Assembly: GCA_004558955.1 (NCBI GenBank)
Contig: SFZC01000039.1
Coordinates: 1-15,510 of the forward strand
DNA from: a bacterium
GTDB taxonomy: Bacteria; Cyanobacteriota; Vampirovibrionia; Gastranaerophilales; Gastranaerophilaceae
DNA length: 15,510 bases
Direction of reading: 5' to 3'
Below the pieces are notes generated by a model. The model was not told where the DNA came from. It saw only the letters and a list, made by a program, of their open reading frames with translations, and searched no databases. Each line of letters starts with the position of its first letter. Within the stretch, counting starts at the first letter, position 1. The translations under genes and the position numbers were made by a program. Below, in pieces: positions 1 through 7,225 of this stretch.

Positions 1-19
1 CTTACATAATTTATGCAAC

Positions 20-46
20 AAAAAAAGAACCTCTTACGAGGTTCTT
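20..46 (-). terminator. Rho-independent terminator of the tRNA-Leu gene
   Basis: Read on the minus strand, a perfect 9-bp stem (AAGAACCTC pairing with GAGGTTCTT) with a 4-nt loop is followed directly by six T residues. It begins 11 bases beyond the tRNA 3' end, so it closes the tRNA transcript. Confidence 0.9.
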
Positions 47-56
47 GATTTAGAAT

Positions 57-135
57 TGGGCGTGAAGAGACTCGAACTCCCATGCTTTCGCACTAGTTCC
101 TAAGACTAGCGTGTCTACCATTCCACCACACGCCC
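57..135 (-). tRNA. tRNA-Leu (anticodon UAG)
   Basis: The minus strand folds as a class II tRNA. The acceptor stem is GGGCGTG with CACGCCC, the discriminator is A at position 57, and the D stem is GTG/CAC with GG in the loop. The anticodon stem CTAGT/ACTAG encloses the loop CTTAGGA, giving anticodon TAG, which reads CUN leucine codons. The T arm carries TTCGAGT. The variable arm is a short hairpin (TGC-GAAA-GCA), at the small end for tRNA-Leu, so the whole RNA is only about 79 nt. CCA is not encoded (the next bases are ATT) and must be added by the tRNA nucleotidyltransferase. It has its own promoter and terminator and is a single-gene unit. Confidence 0.96.
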
Positions 136-152
136 AAATCGTCGGTAAGTAC

Positions 153-181
153 AGATTACAACAAGCGTAAAATTTTGTCAA
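153..181 (-). promoter_or_regulatory. Sigma70-type promoter of tRNA-Leu
   Basis: On the minus strand a consensus TTGACA (176-181) is separated by exactly 17 bp from TAATCT (153-158). The predicted transcript start is about 10 bases before the mature tRNA 5' end. It has the best -35 box in the window, as expected for a stable RNA gene. Confidence 0.85.
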
Positions 182-192
182 GAAGAAAACCT

Positions 193-223
193 TTGAACAA
201 TTTTGTTTCGTTTATGATATAAT
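193..223 (+). promoter_or_regulatory. Extended -10 promoter of the alpha/beta hydrolase gene
   Basis: TATAAT at 218-223 is preceded by TGA (extended -10). A TTGAAC at 193-198 is a possible -35, but its 19-bp spacing is long, so the extended -10 probably carries recognition. An AAGGA at 232-236 is the Shine-Dalgarno site, nine bases before the ATG. Confidence 0.7.
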
Positions 224-245
224 TATGTGATAAGGATTTAAGGAT

Positions 246-1205
246 ATGTACATTTCAAGGATTCAGGGAAGTACCCAACTTTACCCACAATTTAAAACTA
301 ACCAAAATTCAAAAGTTCAATATGCTCGGAAACCTTATGTTGCTGATATTTTTGTAAAAAACAATCAAAATAAAGAAATAAGTTTTAACGGCCGAGTAAA
401 TATTTTTGAAAAAATGATGCAAAAATATTTGGAACAAAAAAGTTATAAAACGTCTATTTTGGGGTCAAAACGTCCGTATTTATCCTTAGCGGAAGAGTTA
501 AAACCTTTCTCAAAAGAAGTCAAAATTTCACTGCCAAATAACGAAGAAATCGAGGCATTAGACATTAACAGAAATAACTCAATGGATTATGTTTTATTTT
601 TACATGGTTTTTCGCAAAACATCAAGAATAACCAGCCTTTATACAGAGAAATTTCGAAATCGAGATTTGGAATACTTGCACCAGAGTATCGAGGTTACGG
701 GAAAAATAAACCGTCAAAAAATTATACGGAAAATGACATTCTTCAAGATATTAAGGCTTCGTTAAAATATTTAGAAGATAACGGAAAACAATGTCGAGGG
801 GTAATCGGGCATAGCTTTGGGGCTTATATCAGTGCAAGAGTAGCAAAAGAAATTAAACCAAACTTTTTGATAATGGTTTCACCTATGATATCTTTAGAAT
901 TTTGGTTAAAAAATGTCATAAAACACCCTAAAAAATACAAATTTGAATATTGTTTAATAAAATATATCAAGGGGTTCAGCAAACAATATCCGAGAGTTTT
1001 TGATATTCGCAAACACTTAAAAAACAATCCGACAAATACTTACATTATCCAATCCTACAATGACAAATACGTCAGAACCTACAAGGTTAACGAAATCACA
1101 CCCGACATAGAAAACTTGAAAAAATTTACAAAACTGAAAACGGGCGGACACAAGATGGACAGTGAAAAAATTGAAGAAATAAAAAAAATCGTAGATAAAT
1201 TATAA
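246..1205 (+). CDS. Alpha/beta hydrolase with lineage-specific N-terminal extension
   Basis: This 319-aa protein is a serine hydrolase of the alpha/beta fold; its substrate cannot be told. A strand followed by LFLHGF (about 117-122) gives the oxyanion-hole HG. The nucleophile elbow is GHSFG with Ser190. Asp273 (SYNDKY) and His302 (TGGHK) complete a plausible triad. The order, strand - HG - PEYRGYG - GHSFG - D - H, fits prolyl-oligopeptidase/monoglyceride-lipase-like esterases. The first 95 residues lie outside the fold: a polar, Asn/Gln/Lys-rich stretch with a short E-I-S-F-N-G motif at 44-49 that resembles residues 45-50 of the last gene in this window. No Sec signal peptide is seen. It has its own promoter and probably stands alone. 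The ATG at 246 is supported by AAGGA nine bases upstream. Family is confident; physiological role is unknown. Confidence 0.85.
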   Translation: MYISRIQGSTQLYPQFKTNQNSKVQYARKPYVADIFVKNNQNKEISFNGRVNIFEKMMQKYLEQKSYKTSILGSKRPYLSLAEELKPFSKEVKISLPNNEEIEALDINRNNSMDYVLFLHGFSQNIKNNQPLYREISKSRFGILAPEYRGYGKNKPSKNYTENDILQDIKASLKYLEDNGKQCRGVIGHSFGAYISARVAKEIKPNFLIMVSPMISLEFWLKNVIKHPKKYKFEYCLIKYIKGFSKQYPRVFDIRKHLKNNPTNTYIIQSYNDKYVRTYKVNEITPDIENLKKFTKLKTGGHKMDSEKIEEIKKIVDKL

Positions 1206-1219
1206 ATAAAAAGCTTTTA

Positions 1220-1228
1220 TGTTATACT
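1220..1228 (+). promoter_or_regulatory. Extended -10 promoter of the ABC exporter gene
   Basis: TGT followed by TATACT (1223-1228) forms an extended -10 about 30 bases before the ABC transporter ATG. No convincing -35 lies at the proper distance. No terminator separates this gene from the hydrolase, so read-through is possible. Confidence 0.5.
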
Positions 1229-1258
1229 TAAAAAATAGCATTTATTAGGGAGAGGGAG

Positions 1259-3079
1259 ATGGATTATAAATTAAAAGAAACAGTATCCAAAGATGCGTTC
1301 AGATATGGTTATTTAACAAAAAAGATTGCACCGTTCATCAAACCGCATTTACCGAGAATTATATTAAATTTATTGTTGGCAATACCGTTGGGATTATTAG
1401 ACGGGGTTGTGGCATTTGCATTAAAACCGTACATGGATTGTGTAATTAACGGTCAAACTTGGCACATACTGGGATTTTCTATAGAACAAAACGTTTTGGC
1501 TTCTGCTATTCCGTTCGGTATTGTAACTTTTGCACTTGTTCAAGGTTTGTTGAAATATACAAACAACTACCTGACAGATTGGACGGGAAACAAGATTTCT
1601 AATTCTCTCAAAATTGAATTATTCAAAAAATTAACTTCATTAGACCCGATGTTTTTTGATATAAATTCTTCAGGACTTGTTTTGACAAGATTTTTCACTG
1701 ACCCTGAAACAGCTTCCAAAAATATTATTAATACATTAAAGACCTTCATTATGACAAGTTTCGGAATTGTCGGACTTGTTACGGTTTTATTGTATAACTC
1801 TTGGAAACTTGCAATTATCGGCGTTGGAATTATGGCGATTGCGATTACTCCCGTTACGTTGATTAGAAAAAGGATTAAAAAAGTTTCTAATGCGAACATG
1901 GTAGTCGGCGGAAACATGACAACAAACTTCAATGAAACATTTGCGGGCAACAAAATTATGACCGCCTACAACTTGCAAGATATTCAAAATAATAAATTTG
2001 AAAAACAAATAAAAGAACAATTTGACTTGACAATTTCGTTGACAAAACGTGTAGGTTGGATGTCTCCGATTATGTATTTTATTTGCTCAATCGGAATTGC
2101 ATTAGTAATGTTTTACGGCAACCATTTGATTATTACCGGCGAAATGACGGCAGGAAGTTTTGCTTCTTTTGTAACTTCTTTGTTATTGTTATACAAACCC
2201 GTAAAAGACTTGGGAAGAACACTTACGGATATTCAGACGACCTTCGTTGCTTTGGGTAGAGTTTTTGAATTGTTTGATTTAATTCCTAATATCAAAAATT
2301 CTGCAAATTCAATCGTGATGAAGGGGTTAGAAAACTCAATAGATTATGAAAACGTTGAGTTTGAATACGAAAAAGACACACCTATACTCAAAGATTTCAC
2401 CCTACATATTAATAAGGGTGAAACAATAGCACTTGTCGGAAATTCAGGTGGCGGAAAGAGCACGGCGGTTAATTTATTGCCAAGATTTTACGATATTTGC
2501 AAAGGTTCAATAAAATTTGACGGAGTTGATATCAGAAACCTTGATATTACATCCTTGAGAAATAATATTTCCTTTGTATTTCAGGATAATTTCTTATTTA
2601 CGGGTTCTATCAAAGAAAACATTTTGATGGGCAACCAAAACGCAACCGAGGAAGAATTAAACAAAGTAATAAAAATGGCTCACCTTGATGAATTTATCGC
2701 CTCAACAGAGAACGGCATCAACACTCAGGTCGGCGAACGAGGTGCAGCATTATCGGGCGGTCAAAGACAACGTGTTGCAATAGCAAGAGCAATGATTAAA
2801 AATGCACCGATTGTAATTTTAGATGAAGCCACATCTGCACTTGATAACGAATCAGAAGCCATTGTGCAAAAAGCACTTGATAATTTAATCAAAAATAAAA
2901 CAGTTTTTGTCATTGCACACAGACTTTCTACAATTAACAATGCCGACAGAATTGCGGTAATAAATGAAGGAAGATTGGTGGAACTCGGAACTCACGAGGA
3001 ATTGATGCAAATTCAGGACGGAAACTACAAACATTTATACGATATGCAATTCAAAAATCAGGAATGTGAGATTAGCTAG
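1259..3079 (+). CDS. ABC transporter half-exporter, MsbA/lipid-flippase type (TMD-NBD fusion)
   Basis: This 606-aa protein is a type IV ABC exporter half-transporter that should act as a homodimer in the inner membrane. Six membrane segments are visible near residues 34-56, 80-98, 163-179, 183-203, 270-288 and 298-312. The nucleotide-binding domain follows, with Walker A GNSGGGKST (394-402, Lys400), a Q-loop FVFQDN, signature LSGGQ (498-502), Walker B ILDEA (Asp522, Glu523) and H-loop His554. All catalytic residues are intact. Length and layout match MsbA and related lipid or drug exporters (about 580-600 aa), and MsbA-like lipid A core or glycolipid export is the likeliest role. Sequence alone cannot separate this from multidrug or peptide export. 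The start is fixed by AGGGAG six bases upstream. No accessory protein gene adjoins it. The next gene starts about 40-60 bases on from its own promoter. Confidence 0.9.
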   Translation: MDYKLKETVSKDAFRYGYLTKKIAPFIKPHLPRIILNLLLAIPLGLLDGVVAFALKPYMDCVINGQTWHILGFSIEQNVLASAIPFGIVTFALVQGLLKYTNNYLTDWTGNKISNSLKIELFKKLTSLDPMFFDINSSGLVLTRFFTDPETASKNIINTLKTFIMTSFGIVGLVTVLLYNSWKLAIIGVGIMAIAITPVTLIRKRIKKVSNANMVVGGNMTTNFNETFAGNKIMTAYNLQDIQNNKFEKQIKEQFDLTISLTKRVGWMSPIMYFICSIGIALVMFYGNHLIITGEMTAGSFASFVTSLLLLYKPVKDLGRTLTDIQTTFVALGRVFELFDLIPNIKNSANSIVMKGLENSIDYENVEFEYEKDTPILKDFTLHINKGETIALVGNSGGGKSTAVNLLPRFYDICKGSIKFDGVDIRNLDITSLRNNISFVFQDNFLFTGSIKENILMGNQNATEEELNKVIKMAHLDEFIASTENGINTQVGERGAALSGGQRQRVAIARAMIKNAPIVILDEATSALDNESEAIVQKALDNLIKNKTVFVIAHRLSTINNADRIAVINEGRLVELGTHEELMQIQDGNYKHLYDMQFKNQECEIS

Positions 3080-3105
3080 AACTTAAATAATATTTTTGTT
3101 TGGTA

Positions 3106-3111
3106 TATAAT
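3106..3111 (+). promoter_or_regulatory. Likely promoter (-10) of the birA-oadG-oadA-oadB operon
   Basis: TATAAT at 3106-3111 lies 27 bases before the preferred birA ATG at 3138. The matching -35 region (about 3083-3088, TTAAAT) is weak. Initiation near 3118 would place the earlier in-frame ATG at 3120 almost at the transcript 5' end. Confidence 0.55.
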
Positions 3112-3137
3112 AATCTCGTATGCGTGGTTGGGAAAAT

Positions 3138-3860
3138 ATGGAAATTATACAATTAGATACTGTAAATTCAACAAACAGTTACGCAAAACTAAATATAGAT
3201 ACGCTTCATGACAGAACTGTCATTCATGCTCTACATCAAACAAGCGGGAGAGGAAGACTGAATCGTTCATGGGTTGATTTGGGCGAAGATAACTTGTTTA
3301 TGACAATTGTTTTAAAACCATCAGATACTTTTAATGAAATTTATCCTAATTTAACACAATATTTATCTGTTTGTTTGTGTAAAGTTTTAGAAAAATACGG
3401 ACTAAATCCACAAATAAAATGGCCTAATGATGTTTTAATTAATGGTAAAAAAATTGCGGGAATTTTATCCGAAACTGTTATTCAAGGTTCAAAATTTAAA
3501 GGAATTATTCTTGGTATCGGTGTTAATTTGAACGCAAAACAAGAAGATACAAACTCAATTCCTGACAGAGTTGTAACCTCTTTAAATTTAGAACTTAACA
3601 AAAAAGTTGACAGGCAGGCATTTTTGCAAAATTTATTAGAGGAATTTTTTGCAAATTATGACGAATTTTTGTCAAAAGGTTTCATATTTATAAAAGATTT
3701 TTATATTAAAAAAATTTGTTTCTTAAATAAAGAAATAAAAATTCAAGTATTTAATAAAATAAAAGAAGGACTGGCTCAAAGTGTTAACAATAACGGGGAG
3801 TTAGTCCTTTTAGATAAAGAAAACAAAGAGTTTGTACTTACGATAGGAGATATATTATGA
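3138..3860 (+). CDS. birA: Biotin--[acetyl-CoA-carboxylase/decarboxylase] ligase, catalytic type
   Basis: BirA activates biotin with ATP and transfers it to a lysine of a biotin acceptor protein. The 240-aa protein opens with the family signature L-D-T-V-N-S-T-N-S. It contains QTSGRGR (34-40), the ATP/biotin loop followed by the conserved W; KWPND (94-98); and GKKIAGIL with the biotin-contacting Lys near 105. A small C-terminal beta domain ends the protein. There is no N-terminal helix-turn-helix, so it is an enzyme only and not a biotin-operon repressor. An earlier ATG at 3120 would add six residues that do not fit the family; the ATG at 3138 has GGGA just upstream and gives the usual family start. 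It overlaps oadG by ATGA and heads the operon holding a biotin-dependent decarboxylase, so OadA is its obvious substrate. Confidence 0.93.
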   Translation: MEIIQLDTVNSTNSYAKLNIDTLHDRTVIHALHQTSGRGRLNRSWVDLGEDNLFMTIVLKPSDTFNEIYPNLTQYLSVCLCKVLEKYGLNPQIKWPNDVLINGKKIAGILSETVIQGSKFKGIILGIGVNLNAKQEDTNSIPDRVVTSLNLELNKKVDRQAFLQNLLEEFFANYDEFLSKGFIFIKDFYIKKICFLNKEIKIQVFNKIKEGLAQSVNNNGELVLLDKENKEFVLTIGDIL

Positions 3861-4099
3861 ATTTATTAGAAATTTTCAATGAAGGTCTTGCCGTAATGTT
3901 AATCGGCATGGGCACAGTATTTATCTTTTTGTGCATTATGATTTTCGCAATGAATTGCATGTCAAAAGCAGTCGCAAAAATAAATACTATTTGGCCTGAA
4001 CCTGTACCACAAGTAGCAGGCAGTGCCAAGAAAAAATCAGCAAAGGGTGATGATTCTGAAATCGCAGCAGCAATTATTGCCGCAATGTTTAAAAAATAA
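3857..4099 (+). CDS. oadG: Sodium-pump decarboxylase gamma subunit (OadG family)
   Basis: This small subunit anchors and assembles the alpha and beta subunits of Na+-pumping decarboxylases in the membrane. The 80-aa protein has one N-terminal membrane helix (about 10-33), the family's G-M-G-T-V-F pattern inside it, a Lys/Pro-rich linker, and a C-terminal helix EIAAAIIAA (about 68-76). That C-terminal motif is typical of OadG/MmdD-like subunits and is thought to bind the biotin-carrying subunit. The His-rich zinc-binding tail known from Klebsiella OadG is absent. The start overlaps the birA stop (ATGA) and has AGGAG seven to eight bases upstream, so translation is probably coupled to birA. oadA follows after 31 bases. 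Confidence 0.88.
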   Translation: MNLLEIFNEGLAVMLIGMGTVFIFLCIMIFAMNCMSKAVAKINTIWPEPVPQVAGSAKKKSAKGDDSEIAAAIIAAMFKK

Positions 4100-4130
4100 G
4101 ATTTATTAAATGTAAGAAAGGGTATAAAAA

Positions 4131-5936
4131 ATGACAAAATTAATTAAGGTTATGGACACATCATTCCGTGATGGTTTCCAATCAATTTACGGGGCAAAGG
4201 TTCTTGTTGATGACTTTATTCCTGCTTTGCAATCTGCTGTCGGTGCAGGTTTAAAACACTTTGAAACCGCAGGTGGTGCAAGATTTCAAGCACCGATTTT
4301 CTTCTGTAATGAAAACGGTTTTGAAACAATGGACAAAATCAGAGCAGCAGTCGGACCTGACATTAAACTTCAATCACTTGCTCGTGGTGTTAACGTTGTA
4401 GGTTTGAACTCTCAACCTCGTGACATTATCGACTTGCACGCAAAAATGTTTGCTAAACACGGTGTTAACGTAGTTAGAAACTTTGATGCTTTGAACGATG
4501 TTAACAACTTGATAGATTCTGCAAACTCTATTAAAAAATACGGAATGCAACACGAAGTTACAATCACTATGATGGAACTTCCTTACGGTTGTGAAGGTGC
4601 TCACGATGTTGCTTTCTATGAAAAAGTTTTGAGAAACATCTTGGATTCAGGCTTACCGTTTGATTCATTGGCATTCAAAGATGCTTCAGGTACTTCTAAC
4701 CCTAGAAAAGTTTACGAAACAGTTAAAATGGCTCGTGAATTATTGGGTCAAGATGCTCACATCAGATTCCACTCTCACGAAACAGCAGGTACAGGTTTGG
4801 CAGCATACTTAGCCGCTTTAGACGGTGGTGCTGACGGTATCGACTTGGCTATGAAACCTGTATCAGGCGGAACAGGTCAACCTGATATTATTTCTATGTG
4901 GCACGCTTTGAAAGGTACTGACTACGATTTGGGTATCGATATTAAGAAAATCATGGAAACTGAAGAAATCTTCAAAGAATGTATGAAAGATTATCCGATT
5001 TCTCCAATTTCATTGGCTGTTAACCCTATTTTAATTCAAGCTCCGCTACCGGGTGGTGCGACAGCAACAACTGTTAACCAATTAAAAGATATGGGTATGT
5101 TAGACAAATTCCCTAAACTTATTGCTAATATGAAAGAAGTTGTTGAAAGAGGCGGTTTTGCAACCTCTGTAACACCTGTTTCACAATTCTATGCTCAACA
5201 ATCTTTCTTGAACGCAATTACTGAGCATCCTTGGGAAAAAGCAAACCCGGGTTATGCAAAAATGCTTTTGGGTTACTTCGGTAAAACTCCTTGCGAACCT
5301 GATCCTGAATTGGTTAAATGGGCTGAAGAAAAAATCGGTATGCAACCTACAACAGAAAAAGTTGTTGATATTAACGAAAAAGATCCTGAAAAGGGTGTTG
5401 AAGCCGCTAAGAAAAGACTTGAAGAAGCAGGACTTCCTACTACTGATGAAAACATCTTTATTTCAGCAGCTTGTAAAGACGGCAACGTAGATAAAGGTAT
5501 TGAATTCTTGTTAGGTAAAGGTAAAGTTTCAGTTAACAAAACTGCAAATAAAGAAGCAGCACCTGCCGCTCAAGCATCTTCAAACGGTGAATACACAGTT
5601 AAAGTTAATGGTAAAAATTACGCTGTTAAACTTGAAGGCGATACAGCTACAGTTAACGGTAAAGCCTATGATATCAACGTAAAAGCCGGTATTGAACACA
5701 AAGCTTCTTCAGGTTCTGCCGAAGGTGAAGAAGTAAAAGCAGCTTTACCTGGTAACATTTTGAGAATTGAAGTTGGAGAAGGCGATGAAGTTGCTGAAGG
5801 CGATGTATTGTTAGTTGTTGAAGCAATGAAAATGGAAACTGAAATCAAAGCACCAAAAGCAGGCACAGTTAATGCGATTGAAGTTGCTCAAGGCGACAAA
5901 ATCGTTACAGGTCAAACATTGGTAGTTATTGGATAG
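4131..5936 (+). CDS. oadA: Biotin-dependent decarboxylase alpha subunit (OadA-like: carboxyltransferase + biotin carrier)
   Basis: OadA-type subunits move a carboxyl group from a 2-oxo acid, classically oxaloacetate giving pyruvate, to biotin; OadB then decarboxylates carboxybiotin. The 601-aa length matches OadA (about 596). A TIM-barrel carboxyltransferase (about 4-265) shows the metal ligands Asp14, Lys183 (FKDASG) and the H-S-H pair His214/His216, plus Gln17 and Arg85. A conserved carboxylase domain (about 285-475), an Ala-rich linker and a biotinyl domain (about 532-601) follow, with EAMKMET and biotin-Lys567, 34 residues from the end. Several pocket residues are unusual: RDGFQS replaces the usual RDAHQS, Leu92 sits where pyruvate carboxylase and OadA have Tyr, and PGGATATT (307-314) replaces PGGxx[S/T]N. 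The true substrate may therefore not be oxaloacetate. Codons are strongly biased to GGT, GCT, CGT and AAC, suggesting high expression. AAGAAAGGG precedes the ATG. Confidence 0.9.
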   Translation: MTKLIKVMDTSFRDGFQSIYGAKVLVDDFIPALQSAVGAGLKHFETAGGARFQAPIFFCNENGFETMDKIRAAVGPDIKLQSLARGVNVVGLNSQPRDIIDLHAKMFAKHGVNVVRNFDALNDVNNLIDSANSIKKYGMQHEVTITMMELPYGCEGAHDVAFYEKVLRNILDSGLPFDSLAFKDASGTSNPRKVYETVKMARELLGQDAHIRFHSHETAGTGLAAYLAALDGGADGIDLAMKPVSGGTGQPDIISMWHALKGTDYDLGIDIKKIMETEEIFKECMKDYPISPISLAVNPILIQAPLPGGATATTVNQLKDMGMLDKFPKLIANMKEVVERGGFATSVTPVSQFYAQQSFLNAITEHPWEKANPGYAKMLLGYFGKTPCEPDPELVKWAEEKIGMQPTTEKVVDINEKDPEKGVEAAKKRLEEAGLPTTDENIFISAACKDGNVDKGIEFLLGKGKVSVNKTANKEAAPAAQASSNGEYTVKVNGKNYAVKLEGDTATVNGKAYDINVKAGIEHKASSGSAEGEEVKAALPGNILRIEVGEGDEVAEGDVLLVVEAMKMETEIKAPKAGTVNAIEVAQGDKIVTGQTLVVIG

Positions 5937-5955
5937 TTAGGAAAGGAAGTTAGAG

Positions 5956-7125
5956 ATGACTATTAGTATTCAAAACGGTTTAGCAAACCTTTGGCACTCA
6001 ACAGGTATCGTGAACTTCGTTCTTCCTGCTGATCCGTCAATTTCAAATTGTGTAGAACAATTCTTGCACATGTACGGACAAATAATAATGGTATTTATTT
6101 GTTTATTCCTACTTTGGTTAGGTATCAAAAAACAATTTGAACCGTTATTGCTTGTACCTATCGCATTCGGCGGTTTGATTGCAAACTTCCCTTGTGATCA
6201 CGGATTTCAACAATTCGTTTATAAAGTAGGTATTGACCCTGCTATCGGTATTTTCCCGTTGATTATTTTCATGGGTGTTGGTGCGATGACAGACTTCGGT
6301 CCGTTGATTGCAAACCCTAAAACAGCGTTATTGGGCGGTGCTGCTCAATTCGGTATCTTTGGTGCGTTATTCTTAGCGTTGTTCTTAGGATTTACACTTC
6401 CTGAAGCAGGTTCTATCGGTATTATCGGTGGTGCTGACGGTCCTACTTCAATCTTTGTAACCTCAAGATTGGCTCCTGATTTGTTGGGTGCGATTGCGGT
6501 TGCTGCATATTCTTACATGGCTTTAGTTCCGTTAATTCAACCTCCTATTATGAAGTTGTTGACAACTAAAGAAGAAAGACAAATCCAAATGACACAGTTA
6601 AGAGAAGTTTCAAAAAGAGAAAAAATCGTATTTCCTCTTGTAGTTCTTATACTTTGTGCAATTTTCTTACCTGATGCTTGCCCATTGGTTGGTATGTTGA
6701 CATTTGGTAACTTATGTAAAGAATGTGGCGTTGTTGAAAGATTGTCAGATACAATGCAAAACGCATTAATCAACATTGTTACTATTTTCTTAGGTTTGGC
6801 AGTTGGTTTGAAATTACAATATGACCACTTCTTGACTTTAGAAACTTTGAAAATATTGTTATTAGGTATCATCGCTTTCTCTGTTGCAACAGCTGCAGGT
6901 GTATTGATGGCTAAACTTATGAACGTTTTTTCAAAAACAAAAATCAACCCACTTATCGGTGCTGCAGGAGTTTCCGCAGTTCCAATGGCTGCTCGTGTAG
7001 CAAACAAAGTCGGTTTAGAGGAAAACCCTCAAAACTTCTTGCTTATGCACGCTATGGGACCTAACGTAGCAGGGGTTATCGGTTCAGCAGTTGCTGCCGG
7101 TGTACTTCTTGCACTTTGCCACTAA
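5956..7125 (+). CDS. oadB: Sodium-ion-translocating decarboxylase beta subunit
   Basis: OadB is the integral membrane carboxybiotin decarboxylase and Na+ pump: carboxybiotin breakdown drives Na+ export, consuming a periplasmic proton. The 389-aa protein is almost wholly hydrophobic helices. It carries the family signature IIGGADGPTS with Asp161, the AAYSYM segment with Tyr187, and GVSAVPM with Ser340. Their spacing (26 and 179 residues from the Asp) equals that of Asp203, Tyr229 and Ser382, the functional residues of Klebsiella OadB, so the Na+/H+ path looks intact. The length is close to MmdB-type beta subunits (about 370-430). The gene lies 19 bases after oadA with AGGAAAGG in the gap, and a strong terminator follows. 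Codon use is as biased as in oadA. Confidence 0.95.
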   Translation: MTISIQNGLANLWHSTGIVNFVLPADPSISNCVEQFLHMYGQIIMVFICLFLLWLGIKKQFEPLLLVPIAFGGLIANFPCDHGFQQFVYKVGIDPAIGIFPLIIFMGVGAMTDFGPLIANPKTALLGGAAQFGIFGALFLALFLGFTLPEAGSIGIIGGADGPTSIFVTSRLAPDLLGAIAVAAYSYMALVPLIQPPIMKLLTTKEERQIQMTQLREVSKREKIVFPLVVLILCAIFLPDACPLVGMLTFGNLCKECGVVERLSDTMQNALINIVTIFLGLAVGLKLQYDHFLTLETLKILLLGIIAFSVATAAGVLMAKLMNVFSKTKINPLIGAAGVSAVPMAARVANKVGLEENPQNFLLMHAMGPNVAGVIGSAVAAGVLLALCH

Positions 7126-7147
7126 TAACGGTTCGAGAAATATAAAT

Positions 7148-7184
7148 AAAAAACGGTTTCCAAATCTTTGGAAATCGTTTTTTT
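7148..7184 (+). terminator. Rho-independent terminator of the oad operon
   Basis: A 14-bp stem (7151-7164 with 7167-7180, one G-T pair and a 2-nt loop) is followed by continuing T residues to 7184. It lies 25 bases after the oadB stop and ends the birA-oadGAB transcript. Confidence 0.9.
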
Positions 7185-7197
7185 ATTGGCAAAAATT

Positions 7198-7206
7198 TGC
7201 TATAAT
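7198..7206 (+). promoter_or_regulatory. Extended -10 promoter of the PurN-like gene
   Basis: TGC plus TATAAT (7201-7206) makes a strong extended -10 just behind the oad terminator. The predicted start is near 7213, giving a very short leader with AAAGGAAAG before the ATG at 7226. Confidence 0.7.
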
Positions 7207-7225
7207 AAATAAAAAAGGAAAGCTC

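Noticed and set aside
1567..1953. Minus-strand ORF of 128 codons inside the ABC transporter gene
   Set aside because: It lies wholly inside an intact, well-identified gene on the other strand.
6537..7007. Minus-strand ORF of 156 codons inside oadB
   Set aside because: The strong codon bias of oadB leaves the reverse frame open by chance; its product resembles no protein family.
7091..7225. Upstream extension of the PurN-like gene into the end of oadB
   Set aside because: The extra 45 codons run through the oad terminator hairpin and a promoter. The ATG at 7226 has its own Shine-Dalgarno site and starts a sensible beta strand.
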